From Brevibacillus sedimenti (GTDB lineage: Bacteria > Bacillota > Bacilli > Brevibacillales > Brevibacillaceae), in contig NZ_CP064048.1 of the NCBI RefSeq assembly GCF_020923495.1, forward strand, positions 149,501 through 213,500: DNA of 64,000 nt, given 5' to 3'. Positions within the stretch are counted from its first letter, which is position 1, and each line of letters begins with the position of its first letter. Below the pieces are notes generated by a model that saw nothing but the letters and a program-made list of their open reading frames with translations, was not told the DNA's origin and did not search any database. Position numbers and translations under genes: made by a program. Shown in pieces: positions 26,124 through 34,820 of this stretch.

Positions 26124-27116
26124 ATGAGTCAAAGCAATGGAAAGGCAGGCAATCACAGCAACATGAATACCAACCACATTCTCAAAGGGGCATTTTTGTG
26201 CCTGATCGCGAGCGTCGCATGGGGGGCAATGTTTCCCGTGGCCGAAAGCGCGTTTGCTCATCTCGATCCGTTTTTCTTTTCCGTCATCCGCTACTCCGCC
26301 GTCTCCGTCATCCTGTTGGTCCTCTTGTGGCTGAAGGAAGGCGGGCGGGCGCTTTGCTTTGACGGCCGCGGCGCATCGCTCTGGTTTTTCGGCACGATGG
26401 CGTTTACCGTCTACAACCTGTTAATCTTTTGGGGCCAAAACCGATTGGGCACGTCGGGCGTGATTCTCGCTTCGGTGATGGAAGCGCTGATGCCGATGAT
26501 TTCGGTGCTGGTGCTGTGGATCTGGAGCCGGAAGCGGCCGGCGCCGTTTACTGTCGGCTGCATCGCGGTGGCCTTGGTCGGCTGCTTTCTGGTGATTACC
26601 AAAGGGGATTTGCACGCATTTCTCCTGGGAACCGACCGGCTGTTTCCGGTTCTCGTGATTTTTGTCGGCGTCCTGGGCTGGGTCATCTACACGATTGGCG
26701 GCAATGTTTTCGCCGAGTGGTCCGTACTCCGCTACTCCACACTGAGCTGCGTGCTGGGCACCGCCACTTCGCTTGCAATCGTTCTCGTGCTGTCTGCTTT
26801 CGGCATGTTGTCCGTCCCTGCGCTGCCGTCGATCTGGTCGGCCGGCCCCGAGCTTGGCTTCATGATCCTGGTCGCCGGCGTGCTGGCACTGGTCAGTTGG
26901 AATGCGGGCGTGAAGCTGTTGACGCCAATCAACGGCATCCTGTTTATCAACTTCGTGCCCGTCACCACCTTTGTCATCTCCGTGATGCAGGGGTACCGCC
27001 TCACCCTGTTTGATGTGGGGGGAACGCTCCTGATCATCGCGGCGCTGATCGCCAACAACCTTTATCAGCGCAGACAGCTCAAGCTGTCCGCCGCGGCCGC
27101 CCGCGCAACCTCATAA
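26124..27116 (+). CDS. EamA/DMT-family transporter
   Basis: A 330-residue membrane protein with ten predicted helices arranged as two EamA repeats (about 20-150 and 170-315). The drug/metabolite transporter family usually exports amino acids or other small metabolites. The start ATG 26124 has TGGAG about 9 bases upstream; ATG at residue 14 is an alternative. The divergent LysR gene is the likely regulator. Confidence 0.9.
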   Translation: MSQSNGKAGNHSNMNTNHILKGAFLCLIASVAWGAMFPVAESAFAHLDPFFFSVIRYSAVSVILLVLLWLKEGGRALCFDGRGASLWFFGTMAFTVYNLLIFWGQNRLGTSGVILASVMEALMPMISVLVLWIWSRKRPAPFTVGCIAVALVGCFLVITKGDLHAFLLGTDRLFPVLVIFVGVLGWVIYTIGGNVFAEWSVLRYSTLSCVLGTATSLAIVLVLSAFGMLSVPALPSIWSAGPELGFMILVAGVLALVSWNAGVKLLTPINGILFINFVPVTTFVISVMQGYRLTLFDVGGTLLIIAALIANNLYQRRQLKLSAAAARATS

Positions 27117-27165
27117 AAAATCGTTCGCTGCATTGGGCAGCACCATCCTCGTCCGTGCAGCAAAA

Positions 27166-27194
27166 AAGACCACCTGACGTCAAGGTGGTCTTTT
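27166..27194. terminator. Bidirectional terminator
   Basis: AAGACCACC pairs with GGTGGTCTT with A-runs on the left and T-runs on the right. It serves the convergent EamA and lipoprotein genes. Confidence 0.85.
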
Positions 27195-27200
27195 CAATAC

Positions 27201-28037
27201 CTATTTGTTGATGCTGTTCAATACATCGTTCCATTGTGATTCATGGTCTTTGGAGATGACACTTCCCTGTCTAGTCGTCAGCCGGAAATCCTTTTCTCCC
27301 TTCAAGAACACCAGGTATTCCTTGCCTACCTCCACATCAGCCGGCAAATTGATGATGGCACTGTCCTGATCGAGCTCTCCTTTGTACGCTTGCAAAATGT
27401 CTGCCGTAACGGTCTTTACATACTCGTTTTCATGCACGACTTCCACAGGCATGACATGAAGCACAAAATCGGACTGATCTATCAATTCTTCCGTACTGCT
27501 CGCCTTCTCTACGATGTGAACGTTCTTTTTCGTCAGCCGCTTTGCCTCCGGAGAATTTTGAATGTAGGTCACCATGTCGTCTTTCTTTCTGTTCATCACA
27601 ATGTTTTCATTGCCACGTAATTGATTCTTGTCGATTTCAATGATCGTCTCCTCTCCGATCGGCGTATAGACAGGCCGGGGATACAGCTCATGTTCCCAGT
27701 ATTCCAGAAACAACAAATACTCTTTCCCTTTTTTCAACGCATCTTTCGCTTCATACACATCAATTGACTTCGCGTTTACATTCCCTTTCAATTCCGTTTT
27801 CACAGCGACAGTGTATCGGTAGGTGTTGGTGCTGCTGAATTTCGCTTCATCCACTACTTCGCCAATCACGACATGGTCAGAAGCCTTTACGGCATCGTCT
27901 ACGTTTGTTATTGCTGTCACGGTTTCTCCTTCCCTGCTGGTAATGTGCAAAGAAGCATCACGATGATCCGGCGTGCAACCCGTGATTACAAGCAGGGACA
28001 GGGTGGCCATTGTGAAAACTTTCTTCAGCTGTTTCAC
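27201..28037 (-). CDS. Lipoprotein with two EYLLFL-type repeats
   Basis: A 278-residue lipoprotein: signal peptide with lipobox VITGC (Cys about 20). Two related segments follow. The first includes VDDAVKASDHVVIGEV and GKEYLLFLEY; the second includes STEELIDQSDFVLHV and GKEYLVFLKG. The same pattern occurs once in the island protein at 19819. GTG 28037 has GGAGG 8 bases upstream; the open frame to 28145 has no site. The function is unknown; surface attachment is inferred from the lipobox. Confidence 0.75.
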   Translation of the reverse strand: MKQLKKVFTMATLSLLVITGCTPDHRDASLHITSREGETVTAITNVDDAVKASDHVVIGEVVDEAKFSSTNTYRYTVAVKTELKGNVNAKSIDVYEAKDALKKGKEYLLFLEYWEHELYPRPVYTPIGEETIIEIDKNQLRGNENIVMNRKKDDMVTYIQNSPEAKRLTKKNVHIVEKASSTEELIDQSDFVLHVMPVEVVHENEYVKTVTADILQAYKGELDQDSAIINLPADVEVGKEYLVFLKGEKDFRLTTRQGSVISKDHESQWNDVLNSINK

Positions 28038-28135
28038 AATAAAATCCTCCAATCTTGATAGGATTATGTGATCGCGCCCGCCACTCGTGCTCATGCGGCG
28101 GCGTTTACCGCACACGTGCGGCTGAAAAACACGAA

Positions 28136-28173
28136 ACGGAAGCAAGTCCCCTATCTGGGGCCGCTTCCGTTTT
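28136..28173 (-). terminator. Terminator of the signal peptidase gene
   Basis: ACGGAAGC (28136-28143) pairs with GCTTCCGT (28163-28170) around an inner CCCC/GGGG stem. T-runs exist on both strands, so it may act in both directions. Confidence 0.65.
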
Positions 28174-28244
28174 CGTCGTTCGCTTCTCCATGACCATCGA
28201 ATGCAGCAGTGCGGCCGCTTGTCAATCCGCCTTCAAATCCGCCT

Positions 28245-28802
28245 TCAGAACGGCCATTCCAATTTGGTGCCAATCACGTGGTCGAGCGGAATAAAGCCGA
28301 TGTCCCGACTGTCCCGGCTGTTGTTGCGGTTGTCCCCCATCACGAAGATGTGGTTGTCGGGCACGACGACTTTTTCCAAGCCGTCGTACTGGGCTGTCTC
28401 CTTGATGTACGGTTCGTCCAGCGGCTTGCCGTTGCGGTACACCTGGTGATTCTTAAATTCCAGGACGTCGCCCGGTTTGCCGATTACGCGCTTGACGTAC
28501 ATGAAATCTTCCTTTTGATTGCCCAGCATCAGGTGAATCAACGGATGGTTCATCAGGTCATCCCGGATTGTGCGCTCTCGGTTTACACGGCTGTCGATCA
28601 CGACGATGTCGCCGTAATCTGGCAGGTACGAAAAGGTGTGGGAGAGTTTGGACACGTAGATCCTCTGCTGATCATGCAGCGTCGGGTCCATGGAGTGGCC
28701 TTCCACCTTGAACGGTTGGAAAACGAAGACGCCCAGAACCAGCGCCAGCAATGCCGCGAAGACGATGGAACTAATCCAATCCCAAATCTCTTTGAGCTTC
28801 AC
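28245..28802 (-). CDS. sipS: Signal peptidase I
   Basis: A 185-residue membrane serine protease that removes Sec and Tat signal peptides. It has one N-terminal transmembrane helix (about 10-29), the catalytic serine in GHSMDPTL (Ser37), the general-base lysine in YVKRVIGKPGD (Lys104) and the box GDNRNNSRDSR (Ser near 160). The size and single helix are typical of Bacillus-type (P-type) enzymes. GTG 28802 was chosen: the transmembrane helix follows directly and AGGCGGG is upstream. Which paralogue it is (sipS, T, U, V) cannot be said. Confidence 0.95.
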   Translation of the reverse strand: MKLKEIWDWISSIVFAALLALVLGVFVFQPFKVEGHSMDPTLHDQQRIYVSKLSHTFSYLPDYGDIVVIDSRVNRERTIRDDLMNHPLIHLMLGNQKEDFMYVKRVIGKPGDVLEFKNHQVYRNGKPLDEPYIKETAQYDGLEKVVVPDNHIFVMGDNRNNSRDSRDIGFIPLDHVIGTKLEWPF

Positions 28803-28940
28803 AAGCAGCCCGCCTTTCGTACAAGTTTGTCTACCACGTATGATAGCACAAACTCGGCTGCAAATTAACCGGGCCAGCTCGCTCCCCCTCTCTCCTTCAC
28901 GGCAGCCCGCGAAATCCCCGTGAATTTCCCCGGACAACCG

Positions 28941-29336
28941 TCAAGCGATTACCTCCACATCGGGGTTGTAGCGCCGCACATACCAAAGCAGATCGTCTCC
29001 GCCCACCCCGCTGGACGCCGGACGATGCGGCTGCTGCATCAGATAGCTGGCAAGCTGTTTTGCCCCTCTCTCCAGCCGTTTACGCGCCGCATCCGGCAGC
29101 GTCAACACGTGCGGAACGAGCAGCTGCAGGTACCAGACCCCCCGCTGCTCCTCGGAAATGTCAATCTCCAGTTCGATATCACTGCTGTCAAATGCAAACA
29201 GATGGTTGAACAGCGACTCTCTCGCGTTCGCGTCCAATTCCGACACGTCAAGCCTTTGCACACTCAGGTAATACTCGTCATTGAACAGGACAATCTGTTC
29301 GTCAATCGGTTGGTACTTCTTTTTCAGCGGGTCCAT
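28941..29336 (-). CDS. Hypothetical protein
   Basis: A 131-residue soluble protein I do not recognise. It is acidic in the middle (DSSDIELEIDISEEQ) and ends with a basic helix (AARKRLERGAKQLASYLMQQ). No signal peptide or membrane segment. It starts at ATG 29336 with GGAGGT upstream. A sipS-type gene follows downstream on the same strand. Confidence 0.65.
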   Translation of the reverse strand: MDPLKKKYQPIDEQIVLFNDEYYLSVQRLDVSELDANARESLFNHLFAFDSSDIELEIDISEEQRGVWYLQLLVPHVLTLPDAARKRLERGAKQLASYLMQQPHRPASSGVGGDDLLWYVRRYNPDVEVIA

Positions 29337-29452
29337 GTGCGTACCTCCGTTTCTTTTCGTGATATTTTTCAGAATAAAACGACAATGGGTGTTTCAGCAA
29401 GATCTGTCTGTCTGTTTGTGCACACTCACGACCTGGCTGTCCCCGCAAGCGT

Positions 29453-29482
29453 AAAAAAGGCCTTGCTCAATCGGCAAGACCT
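29453..29482 (-). terminator. sftA terminator, distal copy with T-tract
   Basis: On the minus strand GGTCTTGC pairs with GCAAGGCC, followed by TTTTTTACGC. The 25 bases 29458-29482 recur at 29811-29835 with one difference. Confidence 0.85.
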
Positions 29483-29810
29483 CAGACTGAAGACAAACGG
29501 TTCATTGTATAAGCGTCCATAAGAAAATGATTTCCAGGCCGAAAGGCCTGACCATTCATCAACCGAAACTGTAGACAACGTACATCGCATGGAGAGATGG
29601 GCCAAGCGAGCTCCTTTGACGACCGGCTCAGCGGAAAAACGATGACGCGGGGACCAACAGGGGACACAAGTCTCACTTCATCGAAACACCCAGATGTTTG
29701 TCCCCTGCCCGCGTCGCGTTTTGGAGCGGACTTCATCCGCTTCTGTGCTGGGCGTCAAGCGAGCGAGCGGGCCCGATCTCCCATGCGCCGCGAACATTGT
29801 CTACACGCTG
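29483..29810 (-). repeat. Terminator-nested element, copy D (328 bp)
   Basis: Complete copy, same length as copy C. An outer palindrome pairs about 29571-29618 (starting GTAGACAA) with about 29754-29804 (ending TTGTCTAC). Inside it GACGCGGG pairs with CCCGCGTC and AGGGGACA with TGTCCCCT (about 29644-29716); a separate small hairpin with CAGGCC/GGCCTG is at 29535-29550. The flanks are the duplicated sftA terminator hairpin. Confidence 0.9.
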
Positions 29811-29835
29811 AGGCCTTGCCCAATCGGCAAGACCT
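29811..29835 (-). terminator. sftA terminator, gene-proximal copy without T-tract
   Basis: Same hairpin as 29458-29482 with C for T in the loop-proximal part. On the minus strand it runs directly into the element end CAGCGTG. Confidence 0.85.
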
Positions 29836-29854
29836 TTGCAGCATTCCTGATATG

Positions 29855-32680
29855 CTAGAACAGTGACGATCCTTCTGCCAGCGCCTCCGCGTCCTCGCGG
29901 GTGATCAGCACGGCGCGGGGCTTGCCGCCGTTCTGACCGGCGACGTAGCCGTCCGCCTCCATCATCTCGATCAGGCGGGCCGCCCGGTTGTACCCGATGC
30001 GGAAGCGGCGCTGCAGGGCAGAGGCGGAAGCCTGTCCCTGTTCCGCGACAAAGAGCAGCGCCTCGTGGTACAGCGGATCGTCGCCCATGTCGTACGACTG
30101 GACCTGCTGCTCCAGTTCCTCTTTGCTAAACAGGTAAGACGGCTTTCGCTGCTGTTTGATCGCGCGCGTGATCCGCTCGATTTCGTCGTCCGAGACGTAG
30201 TTCCCCTGCAGGCGAACAGGAGTGACCCCGCTCTCCAAAAAGAGCATGTCGCCCCGTCCCAGCAGCCGCTCCGCGCCCGACTGGTCGAGGATGGTGCGGG
30301 AATCCACCTGTGAAAAAACGGCAAAGGCGAGACGGGTGGGCACGTTGGCTTTGATGTTGCCCGTGATCACGTCCACGGACGGCCGCTGCGTGGCCAGCAG
30401 CAGGTGAATGCCGCAAGCCCGCGCCTTTTGCGCAATGCGAATAATGCATTCCTCCACATCCTGCGGCGAGACCATCATCAGGTCGGCCAATTCATCGATC
30501 ACGATTACGATGTACGGCAGCGGCTGGTCGACGGTCTGATTATAACGTTCGATGTCACGCGCACCCGCGTCGACGAAGAGCGCATAGCGTTTTTCCATCT
30601 CCTCCACCGCCCACTTCAGGGCGGCTGTCGCCTGCTTGGCGTCTGTCACCACTGGCGTCACCAGATGGGGCAGATGGTTGTACGGAGCCAGTTCCACCAT
30701 TTTCGGGTCGATCAACAGCAGCCGCACTTGTTCCGGCGTCGCCTTGTACAAGAGGCTGACGATGATCGAGTTGATGCAGACGCTTTTCCCCGAGCCGGTG
30801 GCACCCGCGATCAGTCCGTGCGGCATCTTCTTGATGTCGGCGACGATCGGCTCCCCGCCAATGTCCATGCCGAGCGCCACGGCCAGCGGTGACGGATGCT
30901 CGCGGAATTTCGCCGAGCCGATGATCCGGCTGATCAGGACCGGCTGACTGGTCAGGTTGGGGACCTCAATCCCGACGGCGTTGCGGCCGGGGATCGGCGC
31001 CTCGATGCGGATGTCCTTGGCCGCCAGGTTCAGCTTGATGTCGTCAATGAGGCTGGTGATTTTGTTCACCTTGACCCCAGGCGCCGGCTGCAGTTCAAAA
31101 CGCGTGACGGACGGCCCCTTGACGATGCCCACCACCTGGGCGTTGACGTTGAAATTGGCCAGCGTCTCCTCCAAAAGCATTTTTTGAATCTGCGTGTGTT
31201 CGTCGTCGTCTTCGCTCATCGGCGGGCAGGGGTCGAGCAGATCGAGCGACGGCAGCTCGTAAGACGGTTCCGCAGTTCCTGCAGCCGACGATGCCCTTTC
31301 CTGCACGGCGGCAGAGGCGGCAATTTCTTTTGCGCTCATCTCCTGTTCCCGGACTGTCCATCCTGCAGCAGCTTCCAACTCGGCGGCTTGAGGCTGTTCC
31401 GCAAGGTCGCAAGCAGTCGATTCGGGAGCGGACGCCTCCCATGCAGGGGAGAGCGGCTTGGCCGCCGATTCGTCCGACAGCGCTGGCGCCTGCGTTTCTC
31501 CCGGTTCTGTCGGCACCTCGTCTGCATCTTCGTCCGCTGTTTGGGCGGGCACTGCCGGCGATTCGCACGCGACATCCATCGGCGCCTCTGATTTTTCCGA
31601 CGGCGTCGTCTCTGTTTCCAGCACCGTCTCTGTTTCAGGCAATGTTTCTGTCTCTGCCACCAACTCTGTCTCAAGTACCGCGTCTGTCTCCGGCACCATC
31701 TTTGTCTCCGGCCCCGGTTCCATCTCATGCGCCGTCTCGGACACCGTCTCCGTATTCATCACAGCCTCGGCTGCTGCCGTGTTATTGAACACCACATCAC
31801 GTGTTGTCAGCTCATCGGAGGCCGCCGATTCTGCTTGTACCTCCGAAACGTCCCGTGCTTCAGCAGCTTCCCCCGCATCCGTACCGTTCTTTGCTGCGGG
31901 CACTTCCTGTTTGGTCCACGGGAGCGTTGCAGCCGTCTCTGCCGCCGGTTCATTCGGCTGCAGTTCCGCCGAAACAGCGTCTGTCTCCGCTTTAGCCGTC
32001 AACTCGGGACGGTCCGCAGCCTCCTCCGTGTTTACAAATTCCCGCTTGTTGTCCGCTCCGGCGTAGAAGATCCCGGACGTCGTGTGAATCCGGTGCTCCG
32101 TCTCCCGCGTGGACGGCGTCATTTTTCCGTATACCGGGGAGATGAACTCCGACGGCTTATATGTACGTTTTTCCGCAGCAGCCCCCGCCGGGCGCAACGG
32201 CTCGGCTTTTCTCTCCTCACGTCGGACCGTTTCTGTTTTAACGCGATCTATTTTGCGCGGGGTATGCTCAGCCCCCCGCTTCTCTTGAATCACTTCCGGC
32301 TTCACTTGTTCGCCGGCCTTCATACCGTCGGCGATGCTGCGGGCGGATGAGCCGCTGCGAAAGACCAGATCAGGCCCTGAGTACACACTGTCACCCCGCC
32401 CGGGCTTGTCCATCTCCACCGGCTCTCTCTTCTTCGGCCGGTGAAGCTCCTCGTCCGAGATCACGGGAAAGCGAAAATGGCGTTGCCTCTCCCTTCTCGG
32501 AAACTCCGGTTCCTGCTCGTCGCCCCGCTGTTTCGGGTAAATGTTCTTTGTCTTTGCCCGGAGTTGACCGGCGGCTGGTCCGGCAGGCGGGCGATAACGG
32601 ACGGTTTCACGCTCCAGCTCTCGCTCCTGCTCTTCTTCTCCCAGCACATATCGGATCATCTTTTGCAGCCACGACCACAT
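29855..32680 (-). CDS. sftA: FtsK/SpoIIIE-type DNA translocase, SftA-like
   Basis: A 941-residue septum-associated DNA pump that helps clear chromosomes from the division site. There is no N-terminal transmembrane bundle, unlike SpoIIIE; this and the length fit SftA. Residues 1-480 are hydrophilic and low in complexity, with a run of (V/L)xET(E/D) repeats at about 313-357. The motor has Walker A GATGSGKSVC (about 622-631) and Walker B VIVIDELADLMM (about 726-737). The C-terminal winged-helix gamma domain (about 860-935, ending RAVLITREDAEAL) would read KOPS/SRS-type DNA. ATG 32680 has AAAGGA upstream. Its terminator is duplicated around repeat copy D. Confidence 0.92.
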   Translation of the reverse strand: MWSWLQKMIRYVLGEEEQERELERETVRYRPPAGPAAGQLRAKTKNIYPKQRGDEQEPEFPRRERQRHFRFPVISDEELHRPKKREPVEMDKPGRGDSVYSGPDLVFRSGSSARSIADGMKAGEQVKPEVIQEKRGAEHTPRKIDRVKTETVRREERKAEPLRPAGAAAEKRTYKPSEFISPVYGKMTPSTRETEHRIHTTSGIFYAGADNKREFVNTEEAADRPELTAKAETDAVSAELQPNEPAAETAATLPWTKQEVPAAKNGTDAGEAAEARDVSEVQAESAASDELTTRDVVFNNTAAAEAVMNTETVSETAHEMEPGPETKMVPETDAVLETELVAETETLPETETVLETETTPSEKSEAPMDVACESPAVPAQTADEDADEVPTEPGETQAPALSDESAAKPLSPAWEASAPESTACDLAEQPQAAELEAAAGWTVREQEMSAKEIAASAAVQERASSAAGTAEPSYELPSLDLLDPCPPMSEDDDEHTQIQKMLLEETLANFNVNAQVVGIVKGPSVTRFELQPAPGVKVNKITSLIDDIKLNLAAKDIRIEAPIPGRNAVGIEVPNLTSQPVLISRIIGSAKFREHPSPLAVALGMDIGGEPIVADIKKMPHGLIAGATGSGKSVCINSIIVSLLYKATPEQVRLLLIDPKMVELAPYNHLPHLVTPVVTDAKQATAALKWAVEEMEKRYALFVDAGARDIERYNQTVDQPLPYIVIVIDELADLMMVSPQDVEECIIRIAQKARACGIHLLLATQRPSVDVITGNIKANVPTRLAFAVFSQVDSRTILDQSGAERLLGRGDMLFLESGVTPVRLQGNYVSDDEIERITRAIKQQRKPSYLFSKEELEQQVQSYDMGDDPLYHEALLFVAEQGQASASALQRRFRIGYNRAARLIEMMEADGYVAGQNGGKPRAVLITREDAEALAEGSSLF

Positions 32681-32863
32681 GTTGCAACGTTCCTTTCTTT
32701 CATTACCTACCTTTTGTATCGAGTGATTTTCTCTTTCATATTAGCATGAATCATCCGCTGGTTTTTACGCCCAATGTTTTTTTCTAAAATTCCGCAACCT
32801 TTTTTTTCATAAAACGTAGTAGATATTGGGAATGAAAAGACAATCTAAGGGAGGATGAGAAAC

Positions 32864-34117
32864 ATGTGGAAAAAGGGCAGTGCCCTGCTTCTCGCCCTGA
32901 TGCTGCTGCTGACCGGCTGCGCCGGTGAAGCATCGCTCGTGCGTGACGCCATGGTGGCATCGCTGGAGAAACATAACTACGACTTTGAAGGAACAATCAA
33001 ATTGACCGGCGACATTGACAAGCTGCCGGCCGCCCTTGGAAAACAGCAGCAGGACAAGGAATCTGCTGCAATCCTGGCCGCTGTACAAGCAGGCGTAACC
33101 GTGAAAGGCACAGTGCTTGACACGAAAAACATGAAGTTCAATGTGGAAGTGAACGACGACAAACTGCTTCGCGAAAAACAGTTCTGGACCGGCGACAAAA
33201 AAGCCGCGCTGGAAGTGGTGATCAACGACGGCAAGTTGTTTGCAAAAACGCCGCTGGATCAAAAGTACCTGCTGTTTGACACCAACGTGATCAACGCGGC
33301 TGCTCTTGGCGAAAACGTCAAAGTGGATGCCGCCAAAATCAAAGAGTATCAGGACAAGATGAACAAACTGGCGATTGACTTCATGAAGAAGTACTTCGCT
33401 ACATACGGCTACAAGCTGTCCAATGCGAAAAACCTGGGCACCGAAACCGTGCAGCTGCCCAACGGCGAAAAGGTAAAGGCAACCCACGTAGCCGTGAATC
33501 TTGACGCCAAAGAACTGATCAACATGTTCTTCTACACCGCCAACGACGCGGTAACCAACCAGGAGGTCAAAAAGTTCGCCATCGAAATGATGGTGCTCTC
33601 CAACAGCCTGAATGAAGAACTGCTCAACCCGGAAAAGAAAACCAGCGAAGCGGAAAAACGCGCAGTCGCCGAAGCGATGGTAACCGCCGGTCTGGCAAAA
33701 GCCAAGCAATGGCTGGATACCGAGGGCAAAAAGCAGACACCGGAACAACTTCTGGAAAAGGCTAAACAAAATGGCTTCCATGGCGTGACGTTGAACATGG
33801 ACTTCTACATCACCGAAGAAAAACTGCCGGTTCGTCAAAAGAGCACGCTGAACGTTACCTTCCAGGTTCCGGAAATGAAACAGCCGCTGACCATCGGGCT
33901 GGAATCGGATCAGTACAGCTACAACTTCAACAAAGCGACCAAGTATGACGTTCCGTCCAAAGACGCCGCTGTAACGCTCGACCAGCTGAAACAAGACAAA
34001 AAAGCGCTCGACGCATTCCGTGAAAAAGGCTTCCTGCGCGTGTTCGCAGAAAAAGCGCTGGAAGAGCACCAGGCCCTGGAGCAGTTCAAGGCAATGGAAC
34101 AGGAGACGAAAAAGTAA
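32864..34117 (+). CDS. Hypothetical lipoprotein
   Basis: A 417-residue lipoprotein: signal peptide MWKKGSALLLALMLLLTGCA, lipobox LTGC (Cys about 19). The mature part is Lys/Glu-rich with alternating beta segments (about 25-120) and a helical middle (about 160-280). It resembles the architecture of LolA/LppX-like or substrate-carrier lipoproteins only loosely, so I give no function. ATG 32864 has GGGAGG 9 bases upstream; ATG 32855 is too close to that site. It is divergent from sftA and monocistronic, with a strong terminator. Confidence 0.75.
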   Translation: MWKKGSALLLALMLLLTGCAGEASLVRDAMVASLEKHNYDFEGTIKLTGDIDKLPAALGKQQQDKESAAILAAVQAGVTVKGTVLDTKNMKFNVEVNDDKLLREKQFWTGDKKAALEVVINDGKLFAKTPLDQKYLLFDTNVINAAALGENVKVDAAKIKEYQDKMNKLAIDFMKKYFATYGYKLSNAKNLGTETVQLPNGEKVKATHVAVNLDAKELINMFFYTANDAVTNQEVKKFAIEMMVLSNSLNEELLNPEKKTSEAEKRAVAEAMVTAGLAKAKQWLDTEGKKQTPEQLLEKAKQNGFHGVTLNMDFYITEEKLPVRQKSTLNVTFQVPEMKQPLTIGLESDQYSYNFNKATKYDVPSKDAAVTLDQLKQDKKALDAFREKGFLRVFAEKALEEHQALEQFKAMEQETKK

Positions 34118-34131
34118 GCGGATAACGTATG

Positions 34132-34167
34132 ACAGGCATGGCGCCGAAAACGCCATGCCTGTTTTTT
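34132..34167 (+). terminator. Terminator of the lipoprotein gene
   Basis: ACAGGCATGGCG (34132-34143) pairs with CGCCATGCCTGT (34151-34162), followed by TTTTT. It may also act on the converging cys operon. Confidence 0.85.
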
Positions 34168-34187
34168 CATTATATTTTATAATCAGC

Positions 34188-34802
34188 CTACCGGCTTGCC
34201 GGAATGATCCCCCGCTCTTCCAGATAGCGCAGGACGATCTGGACCGACTCCTCTACCGACTGCGTGCCGCTTTCCACGATCAGCTCCGGGGAGAGCGGCT
34301 CTTCGTAGGGAGACGTGATGCCGGTAAACTCGGCAATTTCTCCGCTTCTCGCCTTCCGGTACAAGCCTTTTGGATCGCGCCGTTCGCACTCCTCCAGCGG
34401 ACATTTGACGTAAATCTCCACAAATTCGTCCGGCTCCACCAGTCCCCTCGCCAACTCGCGGTCCTCGCGAAACGGGGAGATAAAGGCCGTCAGCACGATC
34501 ACGCCGGCGTCGACGAACAGCTTGGCCACTTCGGCGATCCGCCGGATGTTTTCCTTGCGGTCAGCCGGGCTGAACCCCAGCCCGTGATTCAGGCCGTGCC
34601 GAATGTTGTCGCCGTCCAGCACGTAACTCTTCAGACCGCGCTCGTGGAGCTGCTGATCCACGGCGTTGGCCAGCGTCGATTTGCCCGCGCCGGACAGTCC
34701 CGTAAACCAGAGGATACAGCTTTTGTGGCCGTTTTGCCGTTGGCGGTCCGCCTTCGTCACTGTCGTCGGATGCCAAACCACATGGGTGCCCGCTTTGCTC
34801 AT
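34188..34802 (-). CDS. cysC: Adenylylsulfate kinase
   Basis: A 204-residue APS kinase that phosphorylates adenylylsulfate to PAPS. Walker A is GLSGAGKST (about 35-43, Lys41), followed by LDGDNIRHGLN (about 62-72), FISPFREDRELAR and the lid segment YRKARSGEIAEFTG. It is the last gene of the operon, starting 18 bases after sat. Its presence beside an APS-reductase-type CysH means both APS and PAPS may be used. Confidence 0.95.
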   Translation of the reverse strand: MSKAGTHVVWHPTTVTKADRQRQNGHKSCILWFTGLSGAGKSTLANAVDQQLHERGLKSYVLDGDNIRHGLNHGLGFSPADRKENIRRIAEVAKLFVDAGVIVLTAFISPFREDRELARGLVEPDEFVEIYVKCPLEECERRDPKGLYRKARSGEIAEFTGITSPYEEPLSPELIVESGTQSVEESVQIVLRYLEERGIIPASR

Positions 34803-34820
34803 CGCATTTCCTCCCCTCTG

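Noticed and set aside
16541-29810. Reading the four repeats as a CRISPR or integron cassette array
   Set aside because: Spacing is kilobases, units are about 330 bp and the flanks are locus-specific terminators. There is no integrase, no short attC-like site and no regular spacers.
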